Origin: Enterococcus phoeniculicola ATCC BAA-412
GTDB lineage: Bacteria > Bacillota > Bacilli > Lactobacillales > Enterococcaceae
Assembly (NCBI RefSeq): GCF_000407505.1
Contig: NZ_ASWE01000001.1
Location: forward strand, 989,324 to 1,053,323
DNA length: 64,000 nucleotides
Direction: 5' to 3'
This document shows, piece by piece, positions 17,318-25,187 of the stretch. Position 1 is the first letter of the stretch, and the number at the start of each line of letters is the position of its first letter. Below the pieces are notes generated by a model, which made no database searches, had not been told where the DNA came from, and was given only the letters and a program-made list of their open reading frames with translations. Position numbers and translations under genes: made by a program.

Positions 17318-18387
17318 AAAAATTACAATCATTGTTCCTTGGTATTCTTGCCATCATCTTGATTTTGTTTTTCTCAGTTCGCCAGCTCGAAAAGGCAAGC
17401 GGAATGGCAGGAGCCGATATTGTAACCATCTACAATTGGGGAGACTATATTGATCCTGAGCTAATTAAAAAGTTTGAGAAGGAATATGGGTACAAAGTAA
17501 ATTATGAAACCTTCGATTCAAATGAAGCCATGTTTACAAAAATTCAGCAAGGGGGAACAGCTTATGATATTACGATTCCCAGTGAGTACATGATTCAAAA
17601 GATGATGAAAGAACAACTCCTGCTGCCTATTGATCATTCACGACTTACTGGAATGAAAGCAATTGATGAACGATTCCTGGATTTAGATTTTGATCCAAAC
17701 AATCAATACTCCGTTCCATATTTCTGGGGAACACTGGGTATCATCTACAATGATAAATTTGTTAATGAGGCAGACATGAAACATTGGGACGATTTGTGGC
17801 GACCAGAGTTAAAAGACAATGTCATGCTCATTGATGGAGCAAGAGAAGTCATGGGGCTTTCTTTAAATAGCTTAGGTGACTCATTAAACAGTAAAGACAT
17901 TTCGGAATTAGATAATGCCTCAAAAAAACTAACGGGACTAACCGCTAACGTAAAAGCAATTGTTGCTGATGAAATTAAGATGTATATGATTAATGAGGAG
18001 AGTGCTGTTGCTGTAACATTCTCAGGGGAAGCTGCAGAAATGCTGGAGGAAAATGAGCATCTTCATTATGTGATTCCTTCTGAGGGCTCAAATTTATGGT
18101 TTGATAATATCGTAATTCCTAAAACAGCAAAGAATATTCAAGGTGCCTATGACTTTATCAATTTCATGTCTGAACCTGAAAATGCAGCACAAAATGCAGA
18201 ATACATTGGCTATTCAACTCCAAATAAAGAAGCAAAAAAACTGCTGCCAAAAGAAATCTCCGAAGATAAACAATTTTATCCAGACGATAAAACGATTGAA
18301 CATTTAGAAGTCTATGAAGATTTAGGCTCAAAATATCTAGGTATTTATAATGATTACTTTTTGGAGTTTAAGATTTATCGTAAATAA
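17314..18387 (+). CDS. potD: Spermidine/putrescine ABC transporter substrate-binding protein PotD
   Basis: Extracytoplasmic polyamine receptor, 357 residues. After one hydrophobic segment (residues about 5-22) the mature domain starts at DIVTIYNWGDYIDPELIKKF, the PotD signature. Further on are YDITIPSEYMIQKMMKE, SVPYFWGTLGIIYND and GSNLWFDNIVIPKTAKN (about residue 255). No lipobox cysteine follows the hydrophobic stretch, so the protein is probably held by an uncleaved N-terminal anchor instead of a lipid. It closes the operon and a strong terminator follows 6 bp later. Confidence 0.94.
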   Translation: MKKLQSLFLGILAIILILFFSVRQLEKASGMAGADIVTIYNWGDYIDPELIKKFEKEYGYKVNYETFDSNEAMFTKIQQGGTAYDITIPSEYMIQKMMKEQLLLPIDHSRLTGMKAIDERFLDLDFDPNNQYSVPYFWGTLGIIYNDKFVNEADMKHWDDLWRPELKDNVMLIDGAREVMGLSLNSLGDSLNSKDISELDNASKKLTGLTANVKAIVADEIKMYMINEESAVAVTFSGEAAEMLEENEHLHYVIPSEGSNLWFDNIVIPKTAKNIQGAYDFINFMSEPENAAQNAEYIGYSTPNKEAKKLLPKEISEDKQFYPDDKTIEHLEVYEDLGSKYLGIYNDYFLEFKIYRK

Positions 18388-18392
18388 GGTTT

Positions 18393-18442
18393 AACGAATC
18401 CGAGTCATAACTTTTTAAGTTGTGATCGGATTCGTTTTATTT
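18393..18442 (+). terminator. Terminator of the pot operon
   Basis: Arms at about 18393-18413 and 18417-18436 form a long stem with few mismatches, followed by TTTTATTTTTT. Confidence 0.9.
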
Positions 18443-18853
18443 TTTCAGATGTTAAAGATACGAAATTTTTTAAGAGAAATAAATTGAAAGTCTTCCGCTC
18501 TCATCATCTTGTGCGCTTGGGATATGCTGGAGTTGAAGGAGTCGGAAATAAACTATATTTGCCTTAACACACTATCTCTGAAAGAAATAGATCTAAAAAT
18601 CTACTTAATTGATGCGGTAAATCTCGGGGAGATTCTTTTTTGTTGACGATCGGTGCTTCGCAACTGAACACTTCTGTGCAGCTCTTTTCACCACAAGAAG
18701 ACTTTGAGAATTTATTGAAAAGAGCTGAAGACGTCAAAAAGATGAATTGATTCACGTTTAAAAGTTTGTAACGCAACCAATGAGATTTTATCTACGAAAG
18801 CTCAAATAGCTCTTATCGATAAAAGAATTAGCAAAATAAAAAGAAAATAATTA
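18443..18853. other. Gene-free stretch with short coding-like fragments
   Basis: No intact gene seen. On the plus strand short open runs lie in different frames: one ends GVEGVGNKLYLP before a TAA at about 18566, another reads SVQLFSPQEDFENLLKRAED and ends at about 18750, and a third ends IALIDKRISKIKRK near 18850. None has a start with a ribosome-binding site. They may be remains of a decayed gene between the pot operon and the RpiR gene; I could not name the family. Confidence 0.4.
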
Positions 18854-19567
18854 TTAAGTGTAAATTCCAATTAAGTACTCGATTAGATTTAAGGAATTAC
18901 CAAAAAAATAATTTAAGTTTTGGTTTTCGTAATCTAGCCCTGTGCTCCCTCTATCAACAATAAAAGAAAGATCACTTTGCTTCACGTAGCTGCTATTCTC
19001 AGTTGACGTGATGGCAATAACTTTTCCTCCATAGCTTTTACATTCCTTCATTTTTATCAAACCGCGTTTATTTTCACCCGATTGAGAAAAAGTAATCAGT
19101 GTATGTGGCGTTTCATCTGAAACTAGACTGATTTCGACCCCATCAAGATCGATTGCATATATTTTTTTTAGAAGAAGTTTACGATAGGTGTAGTCCACCA
19201 AAAATTGGCAGAATCCTTCGCCGAAAAGATATATTTTTTTTGTCGCAAATGCATTTGAAAAAAACTCATCGATAGTATCCCAACTGTGGGATGAACTAGC
19301 AAAGGGAAGGTTGTCGATTTGCTTGCTTGATTTTATAGAAAACTCTGTTTCTAAGAAAAAGATAAATTCTTTGAAATTTTTAAAACCAGCACGTTTTGCT
19401 AAACGACTAATTGAAGACTGCGACGTGAAATTTTGCTCGGCCACTTTTTTTATTTCTATGAGTTTTTTTTCTTCAATATCAGCGATGATATTCTCGATGA
19501 TTTTTTCATCGTCATCTCTAAGATTACTATTTGGTAGTAATCTGTTAAAATAATAAATTTTTTTCAT
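18854..19567 (-). CDS. MurR/RpiR family transcriptional regulator of the ChbG/GlvA cluster
   Basis: A 237-residue regulator: RpiR helix-turn-helix at the N-terminus (residues about 1-75, with FTSQSSISRLAKRAGFKNFK) and an SIS domain (about residues 90-230, with KIYLFGEGFCQFLVDY and TLITFSQSGENKRGLI). The ATG at 19567 has AGGAGGG upstream; a longer in-frame reading to 19615 has no site. It is divergent from chbG and probably controls the sugar genes to its right. GAAA/TTTC palindromes lie in both leaders. The domain probably binds the phosphorylated sugar made by the adjacent PTS. Confidence 0.88.
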   Translation of the reverse strand: MKKIYYFNRLLPNSNLRDDDEKIIENIIADIEEKKLIEIKKVAEQNFTSQSSISRLAKRAGFKNFKEFIFFLETEFSIKSSKQIDNLPFASSSHSWDTIDEFFSNAFATKKIYLFGEGFCQFLVDYTYRKLLLKKIYAIDLDGVEISLVSDETPHTLITFSQSGENKRGLIKMKECKSYGGKVIAITSTENSSYVKQSDLSFIVDRGSTGLDYENQNLNYFFGNSLNLIEYLIGIYT

Positions 19568-19582
19568 AATTACCCTCCTAGT

Positions 19583-19594
19583 GAAACTACTTTC
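19583..19594. promoter_or_regulatory. Candidate RpiR operator, copy 1
   Basis: GAAACTACTTTC, whose complement GAAAGTAGTTTC differs by one base from the second copy at 19691-19702. It lies 16 bp upstream of the rpiR start. Confidence 0.5.
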
Positions 19595-19630
19595 AATAAC
19601 AGAAAGAAAAATCATCCTTTTGCAAAAGTA

Positions 19631-19659
19631 TTGTATGCGTTCTCTATGCAGTTTATACT
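19631..19659 (+). promoter_or_regulatory. Promoter of the chbG operon
   Basis: TTGTAT (19631-19636), a 17-bp spacer and TATACT (19654-19659), a near-consensus sigma-A promoter about 65 bp before chbG. Confidence 0.7.
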
Positions 19660-19690
19660 ACACTCATAAAGAAAGCAAATACAATTGTAT

Positions 19691-19702
19691 GAAAGTAATT
19701 TC
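19691..19702. promoter_or_regulatory. Candidate RpiR operator, copy 2
   Basis: GAAAGTAATTTC, a GAAA/TTTC palindrome about 30 bp past the promoter -10 and 21 bp before the chbG ATG. A repressor here would act as a roadblock. Confidence 0.5.
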
Positions 19703-19723
19703 TTTTATGAAAGAGGCAAAAGT

Positions 19724-20515
19724 ATGAAAAAAATAATTATTAACGCAGATGATTTTGGCTACTCAACTGCGGTAAATCTGGGAATCCTAGAAGCATTTAA
19801 AAATGGCGTTTTAACTTCTACCACTTTAATGGCTAACATGCCAGGTCGTGATGAGGCAATCGAATTAGCCAAAAAAAATCGTGATTTAGGCGTAGGTGGC
19901 CATCTAGTGTTGACTTGCGGAACTCCAATGACAGTAAATAAAACCCTGACTGGTAAAAATGGCACTTTTTTTAATCTGAAAGAATATAAATTATATCGCA
20001 GCATGATGGATGCAGATGAAATTTTCAATGAGTGGTGCTGTCAGATTGATTACCTGAAGAATAATGGGATAAAGCTAACCCATCTTGATAGTCATCATCA
20101 TGTGCACACCTTTCCTGAAAATTATGAGATTACTAAGAAAATAGCAGAAAAATACCAGTTATGTTTCCGAAATTCATACGGTCTTGAAGAAAGTTTAACT
20201 CTTCCTTATCAAAAAGGAATCAGAGGTTTCTTAGATTTAATGGATCACCCAGAGATTCGCAATCTAGGCTTCACTGTAAATGAAAGACATAAGGAGTGTT
20301 TTGAAGAAATACAATCTGTACTAGATTCCGTTAAGGAAAATGAGATTACAGAATTGATGGTCCATCCTGCGTTTGTTGATGAAACATTGTATGCAAACTC
20401 TTCTTTCAATATTCAGCGTACCAAAGAGGTTACCTTATTATGTGATCCAATGCTGCGAAATATTTTAGAAGAACGAAATATAGGATGTTACCATTATGGA
20501 GATTTTTTTCATTAA
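19724..20515 (+). CDS. chbG: ChbG/YdjC family carbohydrate deacetylase
   Basis: A 263-residue metal-dependent deacetylase. KKIIINADDFGYSTAVNLGI at the N-terminus supplies the metal-binding DD pair, LTHLDSHHHVHTFPE near residue 115 supplies the HxxxH-type His ligands, and ELMVHPAFVDE near residue 225 is the third conserved block. The characterised relative ChbG removes an acetyl group from chito-oligosaccharides so that the phosphorylated sugar can be hydrolysed. Here it leads an operon with an alpha-glucoside-type EIICB and a GlvA-type hydrolase, an unusual pairing. The ATG at 19724 is preferred because AGAGGCAA precedes it; a longer in-frame reading begins at 19685. Confidence 0.87.
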   Translation: MKKIIINADDFGYSTAVNLGILEAFKNGVLTSTTLMANMPGRDEAIELAKKNRDLGVGGHLVLTCGTPMTVNKTLTGKNGTFFNLKEYKLYRSMMDADEIFNEWCCQIDYLKNNGIKLTHLDSHHHVHTFPENYEITKKIAEKYQLCFRNSYGLEESLTLPYQKGIRGFLDLMDHPEIRNLGFTVNERHKECFEEIQSVLDSVKENEITELMVHPAFVDETLYANSSFNIQRTKEVTLLCDPMLRNILEERNIGCYHYGDFFH

Positions 20516-20566
20516 TAGATTCATAGGAGTGTTTATACGGATAGTCAATTAAAAAAGGAGATGTAT

Positions 20567-22150
20567 ATGATGAAAGAAAAATTTATGCGCTCGGCAAGTA
20601 CCTTTTCCAAAGCAATCATTCAACCAGTCATGTTTATGGCTGTTACGGGGATTATTTTATCTGTTTGCGCGATTCTTAAATTAGACATGATGCCCACCGT
20701 ATCAAAAGAAATTGGGAACTTTGTTTTTAATATCATGTCTAACGGGATGATTGGACAATTAAGTGCCATTTTTTGTGTAGGTATTGCAGCAGCATTGGCT
20801 AAACCTAAATATAAAACTGATGCTGCGATATTGGGTACGATAACTTATCTTGTGTTCCTATATGCGAATAATGCTTGGTTAACCGTTACTGATAGATTAG
20901 CAGTAGCCGGAGAACAAGGTCTTTATGGAACTGGTCAAGGGACGGTTTTTGGAATTCAAGTCACAGATATGGGTGTATTTTTAGGGATTTTATTAGGCGT
21001 TTTTGTCGGAGTAATGGTAAATAAATTTGGAGAAATCAAACTACACAAATATTTGTCTCCTTACTCAGGAACTAAATCTGCTTATATTTTGATTGTTTTT
21101 GCAACTATCTTGTTTGCCATTGGAATCACCTATTTTTGGCCAGCAGTGAACTCTGTTGTTGAAACAGTCGTTAAGGCAACCACTACTGCAGGTTCTGTAG
21201 GATTCTTTTTCTATGGATTCCTAAACCGCTTATTACTACCTTTAGGATTACATCACTTCTTATGGATGCCTATTTTTTATACGCCACTTGGAGGAACCGC
21301 AGAAATCGCAGGTCAAGTATATAACGGTGCATTCAACATCTGGTTGGCAGAATTAGGAAATGCGGGTTCTATCACTACAATGCATCCATCTATTGGCTAT
21401 TTAGCAAACTTTGGGTCAATTTCTTTACCGATAGGGATTGCTTTTGCACTTTGGAAAACTGCACGTCCTGAGAACCGTAAAAAAGTTGCAGCTATCCTCA
21501 TTCCAACGGTGACTACAGCATTTTTAGCTGGGGTTACTGAGCCTTTAGAGTTCTTATTCTTATTCTTGTCGCCAATCTTATGGTTAGCACATGCAATTGT
21601 CTATGGAGTAAGTATGCTAATTACAAATTTGGTAGGGATAAATATTCAATTTGATACCGGCATAAATATGATTATTAATAGCTTTGCTTTTCCAGCTCGT
21701 TTGGGACACCAATATCTGATTCCAATTGTATTTATACTAACAGCGGTAATGGAATACCTCGTATTTAAACTTTTAATTGTAAAACTAGATATTCCTACTT
21801 TGGGAAGAGAAAAGAAAGAGAGCTCAATTGACAATCTAGTAATTGATGAGACTATGGATGCCGATGATTCAATTGATAATGATTCAGAGTTTGAACCGCA
21901 AATTAAAAACATTGTCGCCGGACTTGGTGGTGCAGAAAACATTGACAATATCATCAACTGCTATACAAGACTTCGGATAGATGTGAAAGATACCTCTAAA
22001 GTGAACATGAAGATTCTAAAAGAGAAGGTTCAAGCTTCCGGTATTGTAGACAAAGGTAAACACATCCAAATCATTATTGGTGTTGGTGTAGAAGAAGAAC
22101 GAGAAAAAGTAGAGGCTTATATGGCTCATGAAAAATCTTTAAAAGCATAA
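20567..22150 (+). CDS. PTS alpha-glucoside-family EIICB permease
   Basis: A 527-residue Glc-family PTS transporter with EIIC first and EIIB last. The membrane domain (about residues 1-425) has the GMIGQLSAIFCVGIAAALAK segment, LLPLGLHHFLWMPIFYTPLG near residue 220 and AGVTEPLEFLFLFLSPILW near residue 325. After an acidic linker, the EIIB domain carries the phosphorylated Cys in IDNIINCYTRLRIDVKD near residue 465. No EIIA is fused, which the separate EIIA gene downstream supplies. The pattern resembles GlvC/MalX alpha-glucoside permeases. ATGs at 20561, 20567 and 20570 compete; AAGGAG at 20555-20560 favours 20567 or 20570. Confidence 0.9.
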   Translation: MMKEKFMRSASTFSKAIIQPVMFMAVTGIILSVCAILKLDMMPTVSKEIGNFVFNIMSNGMIGQLSAIFCVGIAAALAKPKYKTDAAILGTITYLVFLYANNAWLTVTDRLAVAGEQGLYGTGQGTVFGIQVTDMGVFLGILLGVFVGVMVNKFGEIKLHKYLSPYSGTKSAYILIVFATILFAIGITYFWPAVNSVVETVVKATTTAGSVGFFFYGFLNRLLLPLGLHHFLWMPIFYTPLGGTAEIAGQVYNGAFNIWLAELGNAGSITTMHPSIGYLANFGSISLPIGIAFALWKTARPENRKKVAAILIPTVTTAFLAGVTEPLEFLFLFLSPILWLAHAIVYGVSMLITNLVGINIQFDTGINMIINSFAFPARLGHQYLIPIVFILTAVMEYLVFKLLIVKLDIPTLGREKKESSIDNLVIDETMDADDSIDNDSEFEPQIKNIVAGLGGAENIDNIINCYTRLRIDVKDTSKVNMKILKEKVQASGIVDKGKHIQIIIGVGVEEEREKVEAYMAHEKSLKA

Positions 22151-22180
22151 AAGAAAAATTAATAATTGGGGGAAGTATAC

Positions 22181-23506
22181 ATGGGAAATAAATTTGTAAT
22201 GATTGGCGGCGGATCAACTCAGTCTCCTGGAATATTAGAGGTTTTGCGAAAGCGAGCAGAAGAATTGAACTTAACTGATCTAGTTCTTTATGATAATGAT
22301 GAGGAACGCGTTAATCTTTTAGGGCAGTATACAAAAATGTACTATAGAGAAACTGGCTCAACAGTGAATGTATCTTACACAACAAATATAGATGACGCTT
22401 TGTTAGATGCAGACTTCTTATTCATGCAAATTCGTCCAGGATTGAACAAGCAAAGAGCTATTGATGAAAAAATTTGTTTACAAAATGGTGTCGTGGGTCA
22501 AGAAACATGTGGACTTGGCGGATTTTCATTTGCAATGCGAGTGATTCCTGCAGTGTTGGAGATTATTCGTAAAGTTAAAGAGATTTGTCCAGATGCATGG
22601 ATTTTAAATTATACAAATCCCGAAGCTATCTTGTCTGAAGCTATTTATCGGGAATTTCCAGATGCTAATGTGCTATGTATTTGCGATATGCCGATTTCAA
22701 TTGAAGGAGCAATTGCAAAATATTTCAATAAAAATTTGAGAGATTTAACTTTTAAATACTTTGGCTTAAACCATTTTGGTTGGTGGACGAATATTATCGA
22801 CGAGAAAGGAAAAGATTTGCTTCCAAAACTTCGTGAAGATGTCTTATCAGGAAAAATTGAGACGTTACTTATGTCAAATGAAGAGACAGAAGGGGATCAA
22901 TACTGGATTGACACCTATAGACAAATGATTAGTCTATTCAAACGTTTCCCAGAATATTTTCCTAATTGTTATCTACAATATTATTTAACACCAGATGAAA
23001 TGATTAGCCATGATAATCCAAACTTTACACGTGGAGATTATGTTATGCAAGGTCGTGAAAAAAGGATTTATGATGAGTGCCGACGAGTGATTGCAGCCGG
23101 ATCAGCAAAAGATTCGTCCCTTCATGCTGGGGTACATGGGAACTATATTGTGGATATTGCATATGCGATTATTCACAATACAAGAGAACGTTTTACGGTG
23201 AATAAAAAGAATCATGGAGCAATCTCTAACTTTGATTCAGAAGCCGTAGTAGAAACTCCAGCATATGTTGGCTCAATGGGGGCTGAAACTATTAATATCG
23301 GGGAGATTCCTACTTTCCAAAAAGGGTTAATGGAAATGCAAAAAGCTTATGAGAAAATGACGGTGGATGCCGCATTATCTGGTTCATATCAAACCGCTTT
23401 AGAAGCTGTCATGTTAAATAAAACTATTCCTAACTATACTGTAGGGAAAAAAGTACTAGATGAATTGTATGAAGCTAATCAAGGTATGTGGCCTGAATTA
23501 AGTTAA
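22181..23506 (+). CDS. glvA: 6-phospho-alpha-glucosidase, glycoside hydrolase family 4
   Basis: NAD+- and metal-dependent enzyme that splits phosphorylated alpha-glucosides such as maltose-6-phosphate. The 441 residues start KFVMIGGGSTQSPGILEVL (Rossmann), then FMQIRPGLNKQRAIDE, QETCGLGGFSFAMRVIP, WILNYTNPEAILSEA near residue 145, metal-binding CDMP near residue 167, GLNHFGWWTNI near residue 195 and YLQYYLTPDEM near residue 265. CDMP with NHFGWW is the GlvA/MalH pattern, unlike the CNIP/NHLHWH of the other GH4 in this window. The ATG at 22181 follows GGGGGAAG; a TTG at 22166 overlaps that site. The substrate may be unusual given the ChbG upstream. Confidence 0.9.
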   Translation: MGNKFVMIGGGSTQSPGILEVLRKRAEELNLTDLVLYDNDEERVNLLGQYTKMYYRETGSTVNVSYTTNIDDALLDADFLFMQIRPGLNKQRAIDEKICLQNGVVGQETCGLGGFSFAMRVIPAVLEIIRKVKEICPDAWILNYTNPEAILSEAIYREFPDANVLCICDMPISIEGAIAKYFNKNLRDLTFKYFGLNHFGWWTNIIDEKGKDLLPKLREDVLSGKIETLLMSNEETEGDQYWIDTYRQMISLFKRFPEYFPNCYLQYYLTPDEMISHDNPNFTRGDYVMQGREKRIYDECRRVIAAGSAKDSSLHAGVHGNYIVDIAYAIIHNTRERFTVNKKNHGAISNFDSEAVVETPAYVGSMGAETINIGEIPTFQKGLMEMQKAYEKMTVDAALSGSYQTALEAVMLNKTIPNYTVGKKVLDELYEANQGMWPELS

Positions 23507-23687
23507 TTTTTTATGGTGTGATTTCACTTGAGTCATCGCTGGAACCTCTTTCCAGTAGAAAATAGAAGTCTTCTGATTGAAGATATCACTACTTTATACA
23601 GATATTTTAGGAACGAGCTAGCTAAGCTTCCTAAAAACGAGTGATAAACCAGGAACCTACACTTAAGAAAAGATAGGAGAATGCCAG

Positions 23688-24155
23688 TTGTTTCACTTTT
23701 TTAAGAAAAAAAATATTGAAATTTATTCGCCCGTAAAAGGAGAAGTTATAGAATTAGCTGAAGTAAACGATCCCGTATTCAGCCAGAAAATGATGGGAGA
23801 AGGGTTCGCTGTAATCCCTTCTGACTCGATTGTTTATTCACCAGTAGCAGGAACAATAAAATCAATTTTCCCAACGAATCATGCTATATCTATTCATAGT
23901 AGCCATGGACTAGATGTATTATTACACGTAGGAATTGATACTGTGACATTAAAAGGAAAAGGACTTTATCCAAAGGTTACTGTAGGTCAGAAAGTTGCTA
24001 TTGATGATGAACTACTGACTATGGATGTTCAGTATTTAAAAGAACAAGAAAAAGAAAACACGATAATTGTAGTATTTCCTGAAGTAAAGGATAAATCTTA
24101 CAGTATCTTTACAGGTTTTAAAGAACCTGGTGAGAAGGTTATGGCTATTCAATAG
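23688..24155 (+). CDS. PTS glucose-family EIIA component
   Basis: A 155-residue EIIA-Glc/Crr-type phosphocarrier that passes phosphate from HPr to the EIICB upstream. It shows IEIYSPVKGEVIELAEVNDP at the N-terminus, GEGFAVIPSDSIVYSPVAGT near residue 40, AISIHSSHGLDVLLHVGIDT near residue 80 with the phosphorylated His in LLHVGIDT, and LKGKGLYPKVTVGQKV. The start is TTG with AGGAG upstream; the nearby ATG is out of frame. It is 181 bp from glvA, so it may have its own control, but strand and function tie it to the cluster. Confidence 0.9.
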   Translation: MFHFFKKKNIEIYSPVKGEVIELAEVNDPVFSQKMMGEGFAVIPSDSIVYSPVAGTIKSIFPTNHAISIHSSHGLDVLLHVGIDTVTLKGKGLYPKVTVGQKVAIDDELLTMDVQYLKEQEKENTIIVVFPEVKDKSYSIFTGFKEPGEKVMAIQ

Positions 24156-24166
24156 TATTTTTATAT

Positions 24167-24204
24167 AAAAGTCATTTTTCGTCATTGAACTGACTTTTCA
24201 ATTT
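24167..24204 (+). terminator. Weak terminator after the EIIA gene
   Basis: Arms AAAAGTCA (24167-24174) and TGACTTTT (24191-24198), followed by CAATTTTA. Confidence 0.45.
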
Positions 24205-24351
24205 TAGAGTAATTTACTTCTTTCTAAATAAGGCTATTTCTGTAATCTATTTTCCTAATATCAGAATTTACGGAGTATGTACACTTCCGATAAAAGAGCA
24301 GTCGGTATTTTAAGGAAGATAAGCGATTCAAACAGAATAAAAAATAGACAA

Positions 24352-24402
24352 GTTCCACGGAGGATTTCGCTACAAGCGAATGGCTCTTCGTGGAATTTTA
24401 TT
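24352..24402. terminator. Terminator-like hairpin with no assigned gene
   Basis: A 43-nt imperfect hairpin whose outer arms TTCCACG/CGTGGAA and inner CGCT/AGCG pair. It has an A-rich left flank and a T-rich right flank, so it could act both ways. Confidence 0.5.
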
Positions 24403-24817
24403 CTTATAGGCAGCCTTTAAGTTATGAACTCTGGCAATGGTCTGGCAACAAAAATGGGCGACAATAAACACATTTTTTAGAGGTTATTGAGAGTGTCCTC
24501 GTTACAAGAAGAAATATTTTCTATCAATCATTAAGTTGCCATTACCCTTAAAACAAGTAATAAAACAATTTTCATACTCAAATTATTAGATAAACGATAC
24601 AATTAAAGTATTTATTGGATAAAATTTTTTAGATCATACTCGGTTGCATGAGGAAATAGAAGAAAAGGATAAAATTAAACTTAGTTATAACTCGCCAAAC
24701 TAGTTTACAATAGTTACATAAGCGACCCATAACTATAAGTGGAAACCTCTAGTTCAAGCACGTTTTAAGCGTACGCGGAAGATAGCGTTACTTCATTTTC
24801 CACCCTCATTAAGATTT

Positions 24818-24866
24818 AACAAAGCCAGGGCATAACTTTTAGAGTTATGTCCTGGTTTCTTAGTTT
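24818..24866. terminator. Second terminator-like hairpin with no assigned gene
   Basis: Arms around 24822-24838 (AGCCAGGGCATAAC) and 24843-24857 (GTTATGTCCTGGTT) pair with one mismatch and are followed by TTCTTAGTTTCTTT. Confidence 0.55.
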
Positions 24867-25050
24867 CTTTAAAAATTCATACAAGTGAAGGAGGAACACA
24901 TCCATTATCATTCTCTTTTTTAACTCTATGGTTGAAATACTTCGAAAATTGACAACTGCTAGAATTATATTGATACACTGTTTTTTAAAGAAATAAATGA
25001 TTCCCCTTACGAGTATCCACCATAAATACTTTTTGGGACTCATTCACTAT

Positions 25051-25099
25051 TTTCTTTGCAACAACTAAAATCAGTTTTACTGTACTTGTTGCAAAGAAA
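25051..25099. promoter_or_regulatory. Inverted TTTGCAACAA operator upstream of the PRD activator
   Basis: TTTCTTTGCAACAA (25051-25064) and TTGTTGCAAAGAAA (25086-25099) are exact 14-bp complements separated by 21 bp. The same TTTGCAACAA core recurs upstream of the gatZ-like gene at 29025-29082, so this is probably the binding site of the cluster's regulator. Confidence 0.6.
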
Positions 25100-25187
25100 T
25101 GTAATATTCAATAAGTAAATAGCTCACTATAATGAACGTATATTCATGATAGCGCTAACAGAATAATAGTTAGGATGTGCACATCAT

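Larger units (their letters stand above)
24156..25187. other. About 1 kb without a credible gene, holding several hairpins
   Basis: No frame here has a supported start and family match. The stretch holds a weak EIIA terminator (24167-24198), two further terminator-like hairpins (24354-24396 and 24820-24862), a GTGGAAA/TTTTCCAC pair (24739-24803), and a 14-bp perfect inverted repeat upstream of the PRD activator (25051-25099). A 75-residue minus-strand frame at 24816-25043 reads through the second hairpin and is not credible. The two orphan hairpins could end small RNAs or be the remains of lost genes. Confidence 0.5.

Noticed and set aside
24259-24420. Plus-strand frame beginning MYTSDKRAVGIL
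   Set aside because: It reads across the hairpin at 24354-24396, its GGAG is only 1 nt from the ATG, and the translation shows no family feature.
24816-25043. 75-residue minus-strand frame in the gene-free zone
   Set aside because: Its C-terminal part is the translated terminator hairpin, and there is no ribosome-binding site or recognisable motif.
25051-25099. Reading the 14-bp inverted repeat as a transcription terminator
   Set aside because: No T-run follows either arm, and the same core recurs without hairpin geometry upstream of the gatZ-like gene, so a protein-binding site is more likely.
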